A stretch of 64,000 nt of DNA, from assembly GCF_032854445.1 (NCBI RefSeq), contig NC_088303.1:23383501-23447500 (forward strand). Reading direction: 5' to 3'. A model generated the notes under the pieces. That model was not told the DNA's origin. It did not search any database and was given only the letters and a program-made list of their open reading frames with translations. Shown here one piece after another: positions 33,031-43,310 of this stretch. Made by a program: the position numbers and the translations under genes. Source of the DNA: Liolophura sinensis (taxonomy: Eukaryota; Mollusca; Polyplacophora; Chitonida; Chitonidae). How positions within the stretch are numbered: position 1 is the first letter of the stretch; the number at the start of each line of letters is the position of its first letter.

Positions 33031-33700
33031 TTATATCTTAGTGATGAAAATGTCCTGTAAGTCTATGCTAGGTATTTCCTTATTACACCCTTTAAACGTA
33101 CTTTGATCTTTGGCCACTTTCCTAGCCATAGCACGAGTAACAGCACAAGATGGAAATATATCTAGAATTTCCCTTTCAATTATGACTGGCTTACTGTCCA
33201 AGCTTAGTTTATCAGTAAAAATAGGATTTACAATGACCTTATCGCCTGCAAGATCATTACCTAATAACAACTGTATCCCTTCAAAAGGCAAAGAATGCCT
33301 AATACCTATCAATACAGGTCCAGACACCAAATCTAATACAAACATTATGTAGAGGGACAGCGACAAATTCACTAGAATCCACACCTTTAATAAGCACGCT
33401 ACTACCAGAGTATGTCTTATCAGAAAACGACAAAGTGTCAATCAACAACAGAGACTCCTAATATCTTAACAGGTGTGGCATTAATCAAATCATGTGACAG
33501 TGATACAAAACCATGATGAATAAATGGTTCAAAAATCTCCATAACAGAAACCTGATAACTATCTTCAGTTTCAGAACTAGATGAAATAGGGGACTTAACA
33601 CCCGGACTGCCGTCTTCAGCTTCATGTTCTGCACTACTAAGTGTAGGCTTCATTGAAGTGACACACAATTCAGTAGGCCATTGACCTTCCTATTTTCTCT
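33031..33700 (-). pseudogene. Gypsy protease-region polyprotein, broken
   Basis: Recognisable pieces are TPVKIL just before the expected active site (about 33470), then FEGIQLLLGNDLAGDKV (about 33290) and PSCAVTRAMARK (about 33140). The expected Asp-Thr/Ser-Gly triad is missing and a stop follows at that point. The frame then runs nearly straight into integrase. Confidence 0.65.
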
Positions 33701-34607
33701 TTAACTTCCAACATTCCGACATAACATGACCCTGTTTCTTATAGTAGTTACATACTACACCACTAGTCTGTTTATCAGAAAATGAACGCGGTTGAGCACT
33801 TACATTTGACTAAGCTTCCTTACTGTGATGCACTATACCCACTTGTTGATTGAGAGTGATTCCCCGTATAGTTAAATGATTGAGTTGTTTTGCTATTGAA
33901 TGTAACCCTATGAATTGATGAATAATTGTCCGCCAAAGTTACCACTCTGCCAATATCAGCCTTCTGTTCATCGATGAATGTTCTGATCTCACTAACAACA
34001 CATCGCTTGAAGTCTTCAACTGATATGAGTTGTCTTAACTTCCACCACAGATCAAACAAGTGCTCCTTAGCTCTGGAAAACTCCACATAAGTCTGATCTT
34101 TAGATTTCTCATAATTACGGAACTTCTGACGATAATCCTCGGGCACTAACTCATAAGCTTTCAGTGTTAACTGTTGGACACAATCATAATTAGCAGCCTG
34201 CTCTACAGACAACTGAGGATAAATCTCCCTCGCCTTACCAACTAATACGCTCTGTAAAAGCATAACCCCCAACTTTCCTTAGGCGATTTCAAATTTTCTG
34301 CTGTTCTCTAAAAATGGAGAAAATATTTATCAGCCTCTTGCTCTTGAAAAGCGGGCACTAACCGGATATGCTCAGTAACACCAAATGCTGACTCTTGTGT
34401 ACTTGAATGACCTGATCTCTCACGTCTCTCAAACTCCATTTTTTTTCTGTTTGAAACTCACGTTCTGAAACTGAATATCCTTCTTTCTGAAAGATTTCTT
34501 TACATTCACCTCCAATAACTCAGCCAAGGAAAATAATCTCCCTTTTTCAGAGAATCAACTTGGCCTGGATCAACAGAAAGCATAAAATCTTCAGGCTCAA
34601 ATGGCAT
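33700..34607 (-). pseudogene. Gypsy gag, broken
   Basis: It starts at the ATG at 34607 (MPFEPEDFML), frameshifts within 40 codons, and continues in the open piece 34272-33820 with VGKAREIYPQLSVEQAANYD, YRQKFRNYEKSKDQTYVEFS and KRCVVSEIRTFIDEQKA. It ends in a zinc knuckle, CNYYKKQGHVMSEC (about 33760-33719), in which the second Cys of the CCHC pattern is Tyr. Confidence 0.8.
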
Positions 34608-34771
34608 TGCGAAGAAAGTTTAAAATGTCTTGGGTAAACAACAAAATCTCTGAGAAGAGAATACCAAACTTCGTTTGTAATAGGAAACCCGTATAAACTC
34701 CGGACACTTGTATAACGAAGTATCCGCTCAAATTCCGGATAAAATTAGTTTGAATAGAAATGTCCTTTCAG

Positions 34772-34789
34772 CTCCCGGACAAGCCCCCA
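34772..34789 (-). promoter_or_regulatory. Primer-binding site for tRNA-Pro
   Basis: On the minus strand TGGGGGCTTGTCCGGGAG lies six bases inside the LTR. It equals the tRNA-Pro-type primer-binding site known from gammaretroviruses except for one or two bases. Confidence 0.8.
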
Positions 34790-34795
34790 TTATTC

Positions 34796-34974
34796 TGTTA
34801 AGGTTTAATTATAACAGAACTGACAAACTCAGCGATTTTAAACATGTACATAAACAATGCATACATTTATTTAACCAGTGAAGTTAAAACACCACAAAGA
34901 GAGTGGCAAACTGTAACAAAATCTGAACACCTGGCTTACTGACTCGTGTCCTAAGTTTAGCTTCAATCCAGAGT
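34796..34974 (-). repeat. LTR (5' end of the Gypsy element), truncated
   Basis: On the plus strand it begins TGTTAAGGTTTAATTATAAC and matches the other LTR until CTTCAAT; the outer part is missing. Confidence 0.85.
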
Positions 34975-35520
34975 AAGACGTAACATGTGGCTACTATATG
35001 GAAACATGTACATAATACAACTTATATATTAGTATAGTACACGATTTGAATAATAATTACACTGCGCCTATTCAACATCATTGAAAACGGTTGTCAGCGT
35101 CTTTTTGCAAGATTTCGTTGTTTTGGGAATTAGCCTTGCGATTACTTACTTGAAACGTCCATATTGGTTGACTGCTGAGGAATGTTCCACGCATATATAC
35201 TTTACTACTGCTTGAGAGGTCCTGTGGTTGACCATCATTAGGGTGTCACACCAAGTGTTATATGTATCGGAATTATAAGGCTGAAAGTTACATTTGCTGT
35301 ATATTCATTTATCTGATTAGTGATAAGAATAAGAATTATCTTAAAAATGACCTTTGCCGTAGAGTGAATTTCGACACTCTGCAGTGTCTAAAAGGAAGAT
35401 ATTTCAGGGTAATGAGACGGCTAACGTTTCTCGATTTGTTGACCTATTTGTCGATGTAGACCCGCTTCAGTGCACGTCCGGAGCTTGAAGTCGCTCGTAC
35501 AGCAGGAAAAGGGGAGTGTA
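34975..35520. other. Stretch with a retroelement scrap
   Basis: 35100-35180 (TTGCGATTACTTACTTGAAA...TATTGGTTGACTGCTG) matches the YIDD-type retroelement 3' region near 40505-40560. Nothing else was recognised. Confidence 0.5.
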
Positions 35521-35815
35521 AAACAGAACTGAAAAGAAGGAGCGCTTTTGTAAAGGTGTCAAAAGCTGTCAATCATAGTCAATTTCGCTTTGTGAGATGC
35601 ACAGATTTTTGAACAGGCACCGGTTCCCCGCCTTGCCATACTAGGTCCGTTATACCCAACATGTTTAGTTTTTCAACCGACATCTCAGCCCACCAGTGGA
35701 CATAATTTTACCTCTCGAAGCAGGCGTTGTTTTCTCTACATTTTATTTATTGGTTTTTTAAAATTTGATTGGTGTTTTACGAGGTACTAACAATATTTTA
35801 CTTATACGACGGTGG
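35520..35815 (+). repeat. Direct repeat, copy 1 (with 37924-38222)
   Basis: AGCGCTTTTGTAAAGGTGTC, TTTGAACAGGCACCGGTTCC, CCGCCTTGCCATACTAGG, CGAAGCAGGCGTTGTTTTCT and the adjoining SINE tail recur 2.4 kb downstream at roughly 85-90% identity. Confidence 0.9.
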
Positions 35816-35952
35816 CCAGCATTATGGTGGAAGGAAACCGAGCCGGTTCCGGATGAAACCCACGACCATTCGCAGGTCGTTGGCAGACAGATCTTCCCAT
35901 GTACGACCAAGGAGTAAGCCAGAATGAACTGGACGAACTCACAGCGAAGACA
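35745..35952 (-). mobile_element. SINE family 1, most of the body
   Basis: GATTGGTGTTTTACGAGGTA, ACGACGGTGGCCAGCATTAT, GGTGGAAGGAAACCGAGCC, CCCACGACCATTCGCAGG, CAGATCTTCCCATGTACG and ACGAACTCACAGCGAAGAC. Confidence 0.85.
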
Positions 35953-37023
35953 ATGGCGGCTTTGCTCCTCCAGTGCTAACATTTGTGCTAACATCTGGTG
36001 GACGACCTCAACAGTGGGGAATTTGGTAATTCATCAACAGATTTGGTGGAAACAGATATATAGTTGGAAACAGAATTGAAGGAAACAGCCATAGATGAAA
36101 TCAGATTTGAATGGAAACAGAGAAGGTTAGGAGAAGCGATAGGCGGAAACAGAGACAGGACAATCGCACCGAGTAAACCCGCGTTAAAGGGAGACAAATC
36201 AGTCTAACTCTTTCCGCTTGCTAGATATGAACGAAGATCACCACTAGCTCTAAAAAGTTTGAAGAGGACATTACGATCCGTTAAAAGAAAATTTAAATGA
36301 TCGCTGCTGGTTGAACATATGGCATATGAAAATGTTTTGAATTTTGTCATAACTTTGATGTATTCCACTGTATTTCTGGCTGGTGATTCCGAATGTGCTT
36401 TTGTTTATGCAATGTTTGTGACTTTTTATACACGTAGTAAGAAAAAGCAGTTTTAGGGCTTTAAAGTTGCATAATTTCAAAGGCTTGTAAATCGAAAATT
36501 ATGAGAGCCAGAAATATGACTGAACTGAGGTTGAGCCAATTTAAGCTACCATACATGTAAATAGTTTTCTCGCTACAACTGTTTAATGAAATCAACATAT
36601 TTGAGAAATAGAAATTAAAGCCCTTTCACTAAACCTAGACTTAGAAGGTTACTAGACAATCATATGCTCTTTAACTGTTTAGTTAACTGCCCGTGATTTC
36701 CCAAAACAGAAGGTGTTATTATACCAGTTTTGTTGTGTTGCTGATCGACTATTAAAAAATTGTCATGTCGCAAACTGCTCTGTCCTGAATGTGTATACTG
36801 ATTCTTACGTACGCCTCTCTGTTTGGCCCTGCTTACTTCGCATCAGGTATGATATAAAATTAGTTTTGATATACATACATTTTATTTTTTTATTTTTTCA
36901 TCATATAGGAGATCACATTTTAACTGAGATTCAAAAGTATCTTCCTGAATAATCAACTAGCCATTTTCTAAATGACATCAAATACAATGATACAAACTGA
37001 ATCTCATATCGTCTTTGAACTCT
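35953..37023. other. Stretch with no gene recognised
   Basis: A purine-rich part at 36035-36150 repeats GGAAACAG-type words about six times. Nothing else was recognised. Confidence 0.4.
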
Positions 37024-37410
37024 CCTGTTTACAGTTTGAAATTACCAACCGCTCAGTTTACACTGTTCTGTTCACAACCTGAAATGATCAACTCCTTGGT
37101 TTACACACATCTGTTCAAAACCTGAAAACATGAACTCCTCAGTTTACATTCCTCTGTTCACAACCTGAAATGATCAACTCCTTAGTTTACACTACTCTGT
37201 TCACAACCTGAAATGATGAACCCCTTAGTTTACATGGCTTTCTTCACAACTTGAAATAATCTATTCCGTGATTTACACTCCTCTGTTAACAACCTGAAAT
37301 CATGAACTTCTTAGTTTACATTTCTCTGTTCACAGCGTGAAATGATCAACTCCTTAGTTTACACCGCTCTGTTCACAACCTGATATGATCCACCCTTTAG
37401 TTTACACTAA
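37024..37410 (+). repeat. Minisatellite, about 43-bp unit, nine copies
   Basis: Units read TCTGTTCACAACCTGAAATG, ATCAACTCCTTAGTTTACAC with substitutions and one shorter unit. Confidence 0.9.
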
Positions 37411-37923
37411 AAAGCTGACCTCTAAAACTGAATCCCTTCACCAGACTCAAATGCCTTTGTGCGCAAATATACAAATTAAGAGTCTGCCTTCTTAAATATT
37501 GTTGCTTTTTATGTATCCTGTCTACAAGTTTAATTTATTTCTACATATTTCCAGTTGTCAGCTCTGAAATGATACTTTTGCAACTACATTGCTACATTCT
37601 CATCCGAAAGCAGTGTTGCTAACCTGTTCAAGACATACGCCGATAACGAACCATAGTGCTCTATCGTTGAGGATTCCAGAGAGTTGCAGCCGGTGATTTG
37701 CCCTCCTGTCAGCAACGGCATGACGTCCATGTGCTCGAAATTCGACGGCTCTGGCATATGAAACTATCAGTCAGGTGAGAGATTTTGAAAATAGTAGGTT
37801 CTTATAGATGACCGTCCCTTTCTATTCCAGTTGTTGTTTTCTTAAGTATTAATTCAATAATTCTAGTCGCTCACTGGCATATTGGCTTAGTAATTTGTGC
37901 TGATGGCTGTTTTCTAAACGTAT
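37411..37923. other. Stretch with no gene recognised
   Basis: No repeat or coding signature. The segment at 37640-37760 is somewhat GC-richer but has no long frame. Confidence 0.4.
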
Positions 37924-38224
37924 CTGAAAACAGAACTAAAAGAAGGTGCGCTTTTGTAAAGGCGTTAACAGCTGGCAGTCATAGCTATAGTCAGTTTCGC
38001 TTCGTGAGATGCATAGCTTTTTGAACAGGCACCGGTTCCCCGCCTTGCCATACTAGGCCCGTTATACCCAACATCTTTAGTTTCTCAACCCGACATTATC
38101 CCACCAGTGGGCATAATTTTACTTCTCGAAGCAGGCGTTGTTTTCTCTACATATTATTTATTGATATTTTTTTTTTATTTGATTGGTGTTTTACGCGATA
38201 CTAACAATATTTCACTTATACGTA
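37924..38224 (+). repeat. Direct repeat, copy 2 (with 35520-35815), ending in a SINE tail
   Basis: See copy 1. The last 65 bp (38158-38224) are a reverse-oriented SINE family 1 tail (GATTGGTGTTTTACGCGATA, CTAACAATATTTCACTTATA) truncated earlier than in copy 1. Both copies share the change of CTCAAG to CTAACA in that tail. Confidence 0.9.
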
Positions 38225-38984
38225 TATCTTCATGTATACTCCTTACAGCGTTCCCTACGCTCGCTTTATATCACCGCCACCAGTAGACAAACTTGTCCTT
38301 CAGAGCGTGGGAATACAAGTCTCAGATTGACTTTCAGACTCTGTTTGACGAGCGTATTGTTTTTGTCCTAGTCTCACCACAGCTGTCCATCGGAGCCTGG
38401 TAACACTTCTCAAGATTGACTTTCAGAGCCTGTGCGACCAGCATAGGCTTGTTTTTGACTTAGCCTCACCACAGCTGTTCTTACGCAGAGTTACTTAATC
38501 ATTAGTCATCAATGAATTCGTTTCAAGTGTTGGTTAGAATGATATTGGGCTTACTATAGATAAAAAGAATGCTTTTGTATAAAAAAAACTTATTAGAAAC
38601 AATGGCTTAGGTAGAGTAGGTAGAGATTGTCTATTTCTGAGATAACGTTCTGTCTCATGATCGCAACCTTGGTGCTGTTCAAGATTTTTTGTACAAAATT
38701 TGCTAGTGGTGGCAGTAATGTAAAGGGAACGCAGAGAATTGCGCATGAGCAGTAAGGAGGATTTATAACAGACTTTTTTTGCTACGTCGGTTTCTCAAAG
38801 CACTTATTAGGCGCTAAATTTACAACATGTCGAGGGCTAGGACTTGTTTAAGAAAAGATAGATTTTATAACTTAAGACGGGCCCGAGCTAAAGACGGTCG
38901 TAAGTCCCCTTTGCGAAACAAATAAGGCCACCGGTTCGAATCCAGCCTCTGCTACATCGACTATAGCTTTTAGTCAGAGTGGCT
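38225..38984. other. Stretch with a short internal repeat only
   Basis: TTTCAGACTCTGTTTGACGAGCGTATTG at about 38332 and TTTCAGAGCCTGTGCGACCAGCATAGG at about 38422 form a diverged 90-bp tandem pair. ACCGGTTCGAATCCAGCC near 38932 is box-B-like. Confidence 0.45.
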
Positions 38985-39155
38985 TGCCACGTGGAGCAGT
39001 GGTTCCATGCGGTCACTGTGAATTCAAGTCCAGCTCATGTGGGTTTCATCTACAACCGTGCATGGGCAGGTTTGACAGCAACCTGCGGGTTGTCTTGGGT
39101 TTCCCGGGTTTCCTCCCACTATAATGTTAGCCGCAGTCGTATAAGTGAAATAATA
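38985..39155 (+). mobile_element. SINE family 1, partial copy
   Basis: GAATTCAAGTCCAGCTCATG, GACAGCAACCTGCGGGTTGT, GGTTTCCTCCCACTATAATG, TTAGCCGCAGTCGTATAAG; the tail is lost. Confidence 0.8.
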
Positions 39156-39999
39156 TAAACCACTTTTCAAATAGACAAATAGTCAGGAGGTTTGCTCAGT
39201 TCACCGTTTTATTAGGTTTAGATGTTGTGATATTTAAATTTAAATGTTTAATTTAAAGAGTTCGATTCCTATATATGCATATTTGTTTTCTGATACGTAA
39301 CAAACTGAGGAGATTGCGCGTGGAAAGAAAATCTTTGAGGTATATATTTTTTCATATATTGTCAAGCTATATGTTAGATAAATTTAAAAATGTTATTGCA
39401 AATCTAACAGCACATCGTACAATTACGTCGCAACCCTTTTTTCAGTTTAGCTTCGTAATAATTGTCTATTGTAGACTATGCCACAGATCCACAGTATAAT
39501 TCGTAGATAATAGATAGATTTGTTTCAAACATCAAATATTACACGGAAAAGGATGTTATCCTATGCATTTTACCGTATACAGTAGGCTGATGGTTAACAA
39601 CAAATTTTTAAGCTTCTTCCCCCCTGAATTGGTTACAAAGCTTAAAGCCCACCCAGCACATTCTGCCTATAACAGTGATTTTGACCCAATGCATTTAGAT
39701 AAATTTAATTAACATGTTTGTATTTGTCGTTAGGTCTTAGTGTTCTGGATCATATCCTGGACCTTAAGATCAAGGTATAGATAAGGTAGCTCCGGTGTCA
39801 ACCTATACCTGTTCTCATACGAGCACGATTATATGCAGAAACGAGTAATCCTCACCAGGCATGATCTTTCTCAACCACGAAACGGTATAATGATGAACTG
39901 CTGACTTTAAACAACCCATATATATAGCTAAGGCTGTGAATGATATTTACCCACACTGGATTTAAATGAAACCACAGACTCTCCGGATGGTACATCTTA
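39156..39999. other. Stretch with no gene recognised
   Basis: AT-rich; the frame at 39275-39499 has no signature. The last 150 bp may be diverged RT sequence of the retroelement that follows. Confidence 0.35.
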
Positions 40000-40600
40000 T
40001 CTGGACCTAGATTTGTACAAGGACCAAAAACGGTTCCTCTCTCGAAGACTGCACGACAATAGGGATAGTTTCAATTTTGACATAGTAAATTATCCTTACT
40101 TGAACAGCAATGTGACGATTTTATTCAATGACACAAGTTATTACAGCAAAAACTAGTGTGTCAAGATTATTCCATCGAACGCCTACACGCCAAGTTTGTT
40201 AAGTTTTACAATGAGTATAATACTTTTGTAGGTAAATATGGACAGAGCGTGCAGAATCTCTGGCGCTCTGGGTCATGATTGTGTCTAATTCCACTAAACC
40301 CGAGGCTAGGGACAGTACATTCATCATGTTGAACTAGCATGGTACACGATTTAAAGACTGATTTCCCTCAGTCGTCGAGTACATACCTTGCACCTTACAT
40401 CATTTAATACTGCTGACGTCTTCTCTTTGTATGACTCCATCCTTTTTTCGTACTTTATATACTTTCTTAGTTTTCTGGTGGTTTGTGTTAGACGTCTTTT
40501 CTGCAATTGGCCTTGTGATTATTGACCCGGAACGTCCTTATTGGTTGACGGCTGGTATACGAATGCCTGTTTCGACGCATAGAATAAGAATAAGGATAAC
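40000..40600 (+). pseudogene. YIDD-type retroelement, copy 3 (C-terminal and 3' part)
   Basis: The plus strand matches the reverse complement of 70-420: GATAGTTTCAATTTTGACAT, AAATTATCCTTACTTG, AAAACTAGTGTGTCAAGAT, TGGACAGAGCGTGCAGAATC, TCTGGCGCTCTGG and GATTGTGTCTAATTCCACTA. The 3' region continues to 40600 with TTGACCCGGAACGTCC and TATTGGTTGACGGCTGG, the module found as scraps elsewhere. Confidence 0.75.
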
Positions 40601-40605
40601 ACTCA

Positions 40606-41400
40606 AATGTTAGAAATCTTGAACGCATTGGCATGGTCATCAGAATAATCTAAACGCTCAAAGGAACTTTTTCCTTATTCTGATGATCGCGGTTTGCGTT
40701 TAGGTTTTCTGGCATTGGACTTTACGTATTCTGAAGACCATGACATTGCGGAATCCTAAACACAGTTCCGTGGTCATCAGAACGACGAAAATGCACAAAT
40801 GCCAGAAATCCTGAGAGCAATGCCGTGGTCCTCAAAATCACGAGACGCTCAAATGCCTAAATGCATCGTCGTGGGCATCAGAATAATTAACAAGGCCAAT
40901 GCTAGAAAACCTAAACGCATCGTTGCGGGCATCAGAATAATTAAAAAGTCCCATGCTAGAAAACCTAAACGTATCGTTGTGGTCATCAGAATAATTAAAA
41001 AGTCCCATGCTAGAAAACCTAAACGCATCGTTGTGGTCATCAGAATAATTAAAAAGTCCCATGCTAGAAAACCTAAACGCATCGTCGTGGTCATCAGAAA
41101 TATTAAAAAATCCCATGCTAGAAAACCTAAACGCATCGTTGTGGTCATCAGAATAAAACAGATCAAAAGCCAGAAAACCTTAAGGCATCATGGTCGTCAG
41201 AAAAAGGAAAAAATCCAATGCCAGAAACGTACACATAGTACCGTGGTCATCAGAAGAAGGATAAAGTTCACATGCAATGAACTTATACGCAATGCCGGGG
41301 TCACCAAACTTGGTGGAGTACCCATTCCAATACACCTGATGGCAATGCCTTGGTCACAAAGGGATGAACTCAAATTTCAGAACACTTAACTGCAATGCCA
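40606..41400 (+). repeat. Minisatellite, 54-bp unit, well kept at 40850-41160
   Basis: The core has about six units of CATCGTTGTGGTCATCAGAA, TAATTAAAAAGTCCCATGC, TAGAAAACCTAAACG. Diverged units flank it on both sides. Because 54 is a multiple of three, frames stay open on both strands. The plus-strand frame (40799-41389) would read an 18-residue basic repeat KKSHARKPKRIVVVIR(x2). Confidence 0.9.
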
Positions 41401-41777
41401 TGGCTGCTAGATTTAGTGAACATCTCAGCTATCAGCAGACCTTGGCACAATGATGTTGTTCCATACGTAAGGAAGAATTTAAATATCACAACACCTAACC
41501 CTACAGAAACAGTGAAACTGAGCGAAGCGCGAGCTGGACAGATAACTGGCCGATCCAGAATGCCAGTCCTCCAGACTCCTAACCTATCTACTTTGTGACA
41601 GAATACAAGTGTGGAATCGACCACTATCTACACTGTTGCCTTATGATCAAATCTGGGTCCATTCACGTGAACCGCCATTGGTTTGTGTAGTCAGGCTCCT
41701 ACACTATCCTGTTTGGATCTAGGGGTGGAAGAAGACATTCGTACTCCAGTCGTCAGTCCATAATGGATCGTCCTGGT
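41401..41777. other. Stretch with no gene recognised
   Basis: No repeat or protein signature; short frames only. Confidence 0.4.
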
Positions 41778-42028
41778 CAATTTATTTATTTATTTCATTG
41801 GTGTTTTACGCCGTTCGCAAGAATATTTCACTTCGCATGATGGTGGTAAGAAACCGGGCACAGCCCGGGGGAAACCCACGACCACCCGCAGGTTGCTGGA
41901 AGACCTTCCGACTTATGGCCGGAGAGGAAGCCAGCATGAGTTGGACTTGAACTCACAGCGACCGCATTGGTGAGAGGCTCCTGTGTCATTACGGTGAGCT
42001 ATCGCGATAACCGACGGGGCCACAGAGG
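41778..42028 (-). mobile_element. SINE family 1, near full length
   Basis: Reverse-oriented: TTTATTTATTTCATTGGTGT, CGCAAGAATATTTCACTTCG, AAACCGGGCACAGCCCGGGG, CCCACGACCACCCGCAGG, CATGAGTTGGACTTGAACTC, ACCGCATTGGTGAGAGGCTC and a tRNA-like head ending in GACGGGGCCACAGAGG. Confidence 0.9.
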
Positions 42029-42094
42029 ATTCCACGAATTTTACTAACGTAAAAGCGTAACGTAAGGATTTTGATTCATCTGAATGCTCTTCTG

Positions 42095-43310
42095 GTAGAT
42101 ATAGCTGTGACTGCTAGTCCTCTGTATTTGTTTCCCGATATCCATTGTAAACATGTCATGATATGATATAGCTGTGACTGCTAGTCCTCTGTATTTGTTT
42201 CCCGATATCCATTGTAAACATGTCATGATATGATATAGCTGTGACTGCTAGTCCTCTGTGTTTGTTTCCCAATATCCATTGTAAACATGTCATGATATGA
42301 TATAGCTGTGACTGCTAGTCCTCTGAATTTGTTTCCCGATATCCATTGTAAACATGTCATGATATGATATAAATGAGACTGCTAATCCTCTGAATTTGTT
42401 TCCCGAAATGCATTGTAAACATGTCATGATATGATATAGCTGTGACTGCTAGTCCTCTGTATTTGTTTCCCGATATCCATTGTAAACATGTCATGATATG
42501 ATATAGCTGTGATTGCTAGTCATCTGAATTTGTTTCCGGATATGCATTGTAAACATGTCATGATATGATATAGGTGTGACTGCTAGTCCTGTGAATTTGT
42601 TCGCCGATATCCATTGTAAACATGTCATGATATGATATTACTGTGACTGCTAGTCCTCTGAAGTTGTTTCCGGATATGCATTGTAAACATGTCATGATAT
42701 GATATAGGTGTGACTGCTGGTCCTCTGAATTTGTTTCCGGATATGCATTGTAAACATGTCATGATATGATATAGCTGTGATTGCTAGTCCTCTGAATTTG
42801 TTTCCCGATATCCATTGTAAACATGTTATGATATGATATTGCTATGACTGCTAGTCCTCTGAATTTGTTTCCCGATATCCATTGTAAACATGTCATGATA
42901 TGATATTGCCGTGACTGCTAGTCCTCTGAGTTTGTTTCCCGATATGCATTGTAAACATGTCATGACATGATATAAGTGTGACTGCCAGTCCTCTGTATTT
43001 GTTTCCCAATATCCATTGTAAACATGTCATGATATGATATAGCTGTGACTGATAGTCCTCTGTATTTGTTTCCCGATATCCATTGTAAACATGTCATGAT
43101 ATGATATAGCTGTGACTGCTTGTCCTCTGTATTTGTTTCCCGATATCCATTGTAAACATGTCATGATATGAAATAGCTGTGACTGCTATTCCTCTGAATT
43201 TGTTTCCCGATATCCATTGTAAACATATCATGATATGATATAGCTGTGACTGCTAGTCCTCTGAATTTTTTCCCGGTATCCATAGTAAACATGTCTCGAT
43301 ATATAGCTGT
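42095..43310 (+). repeat. Minisatellite, about 67-bp unit, 18 copies
   Basis: Units read TATAGCTGTGACTGCTAGTC, CTCTGTATTTGTTTCCCGAT, ATCCATTGTAAACATGTCAT, GATATGA with few substitutions per unit. The copies alternate in GTATTTG/GAATTTG and CCATTG/GCATTG variants, suggesting higher-order duplication. Confidence 0.95.

Larger units (their letters stand above)
31682..34974 (-). mobile_element. Ty3/Gypsy LTR retrotransposon, Gmr1-like order, degraded
   Basis: On the minus strand the order is LTR, primer-binding site, gag, zinc knuckle, protease region, integrase, LTR. LTR pieces (34796-34974 and 31682-31862) are roughly 85% alike by eye. Integrase follows the protease region with almost no gap and no reverse transcriptase or RNase H is present. 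In most Gypsy elements RT-RH would lie there; in Gmr1-type elements integrase precedes RT, and a deletion after integrase would produce this layout. The coding parts carry stops, deletions and catalytic substitutions. Confidence 0.85.
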
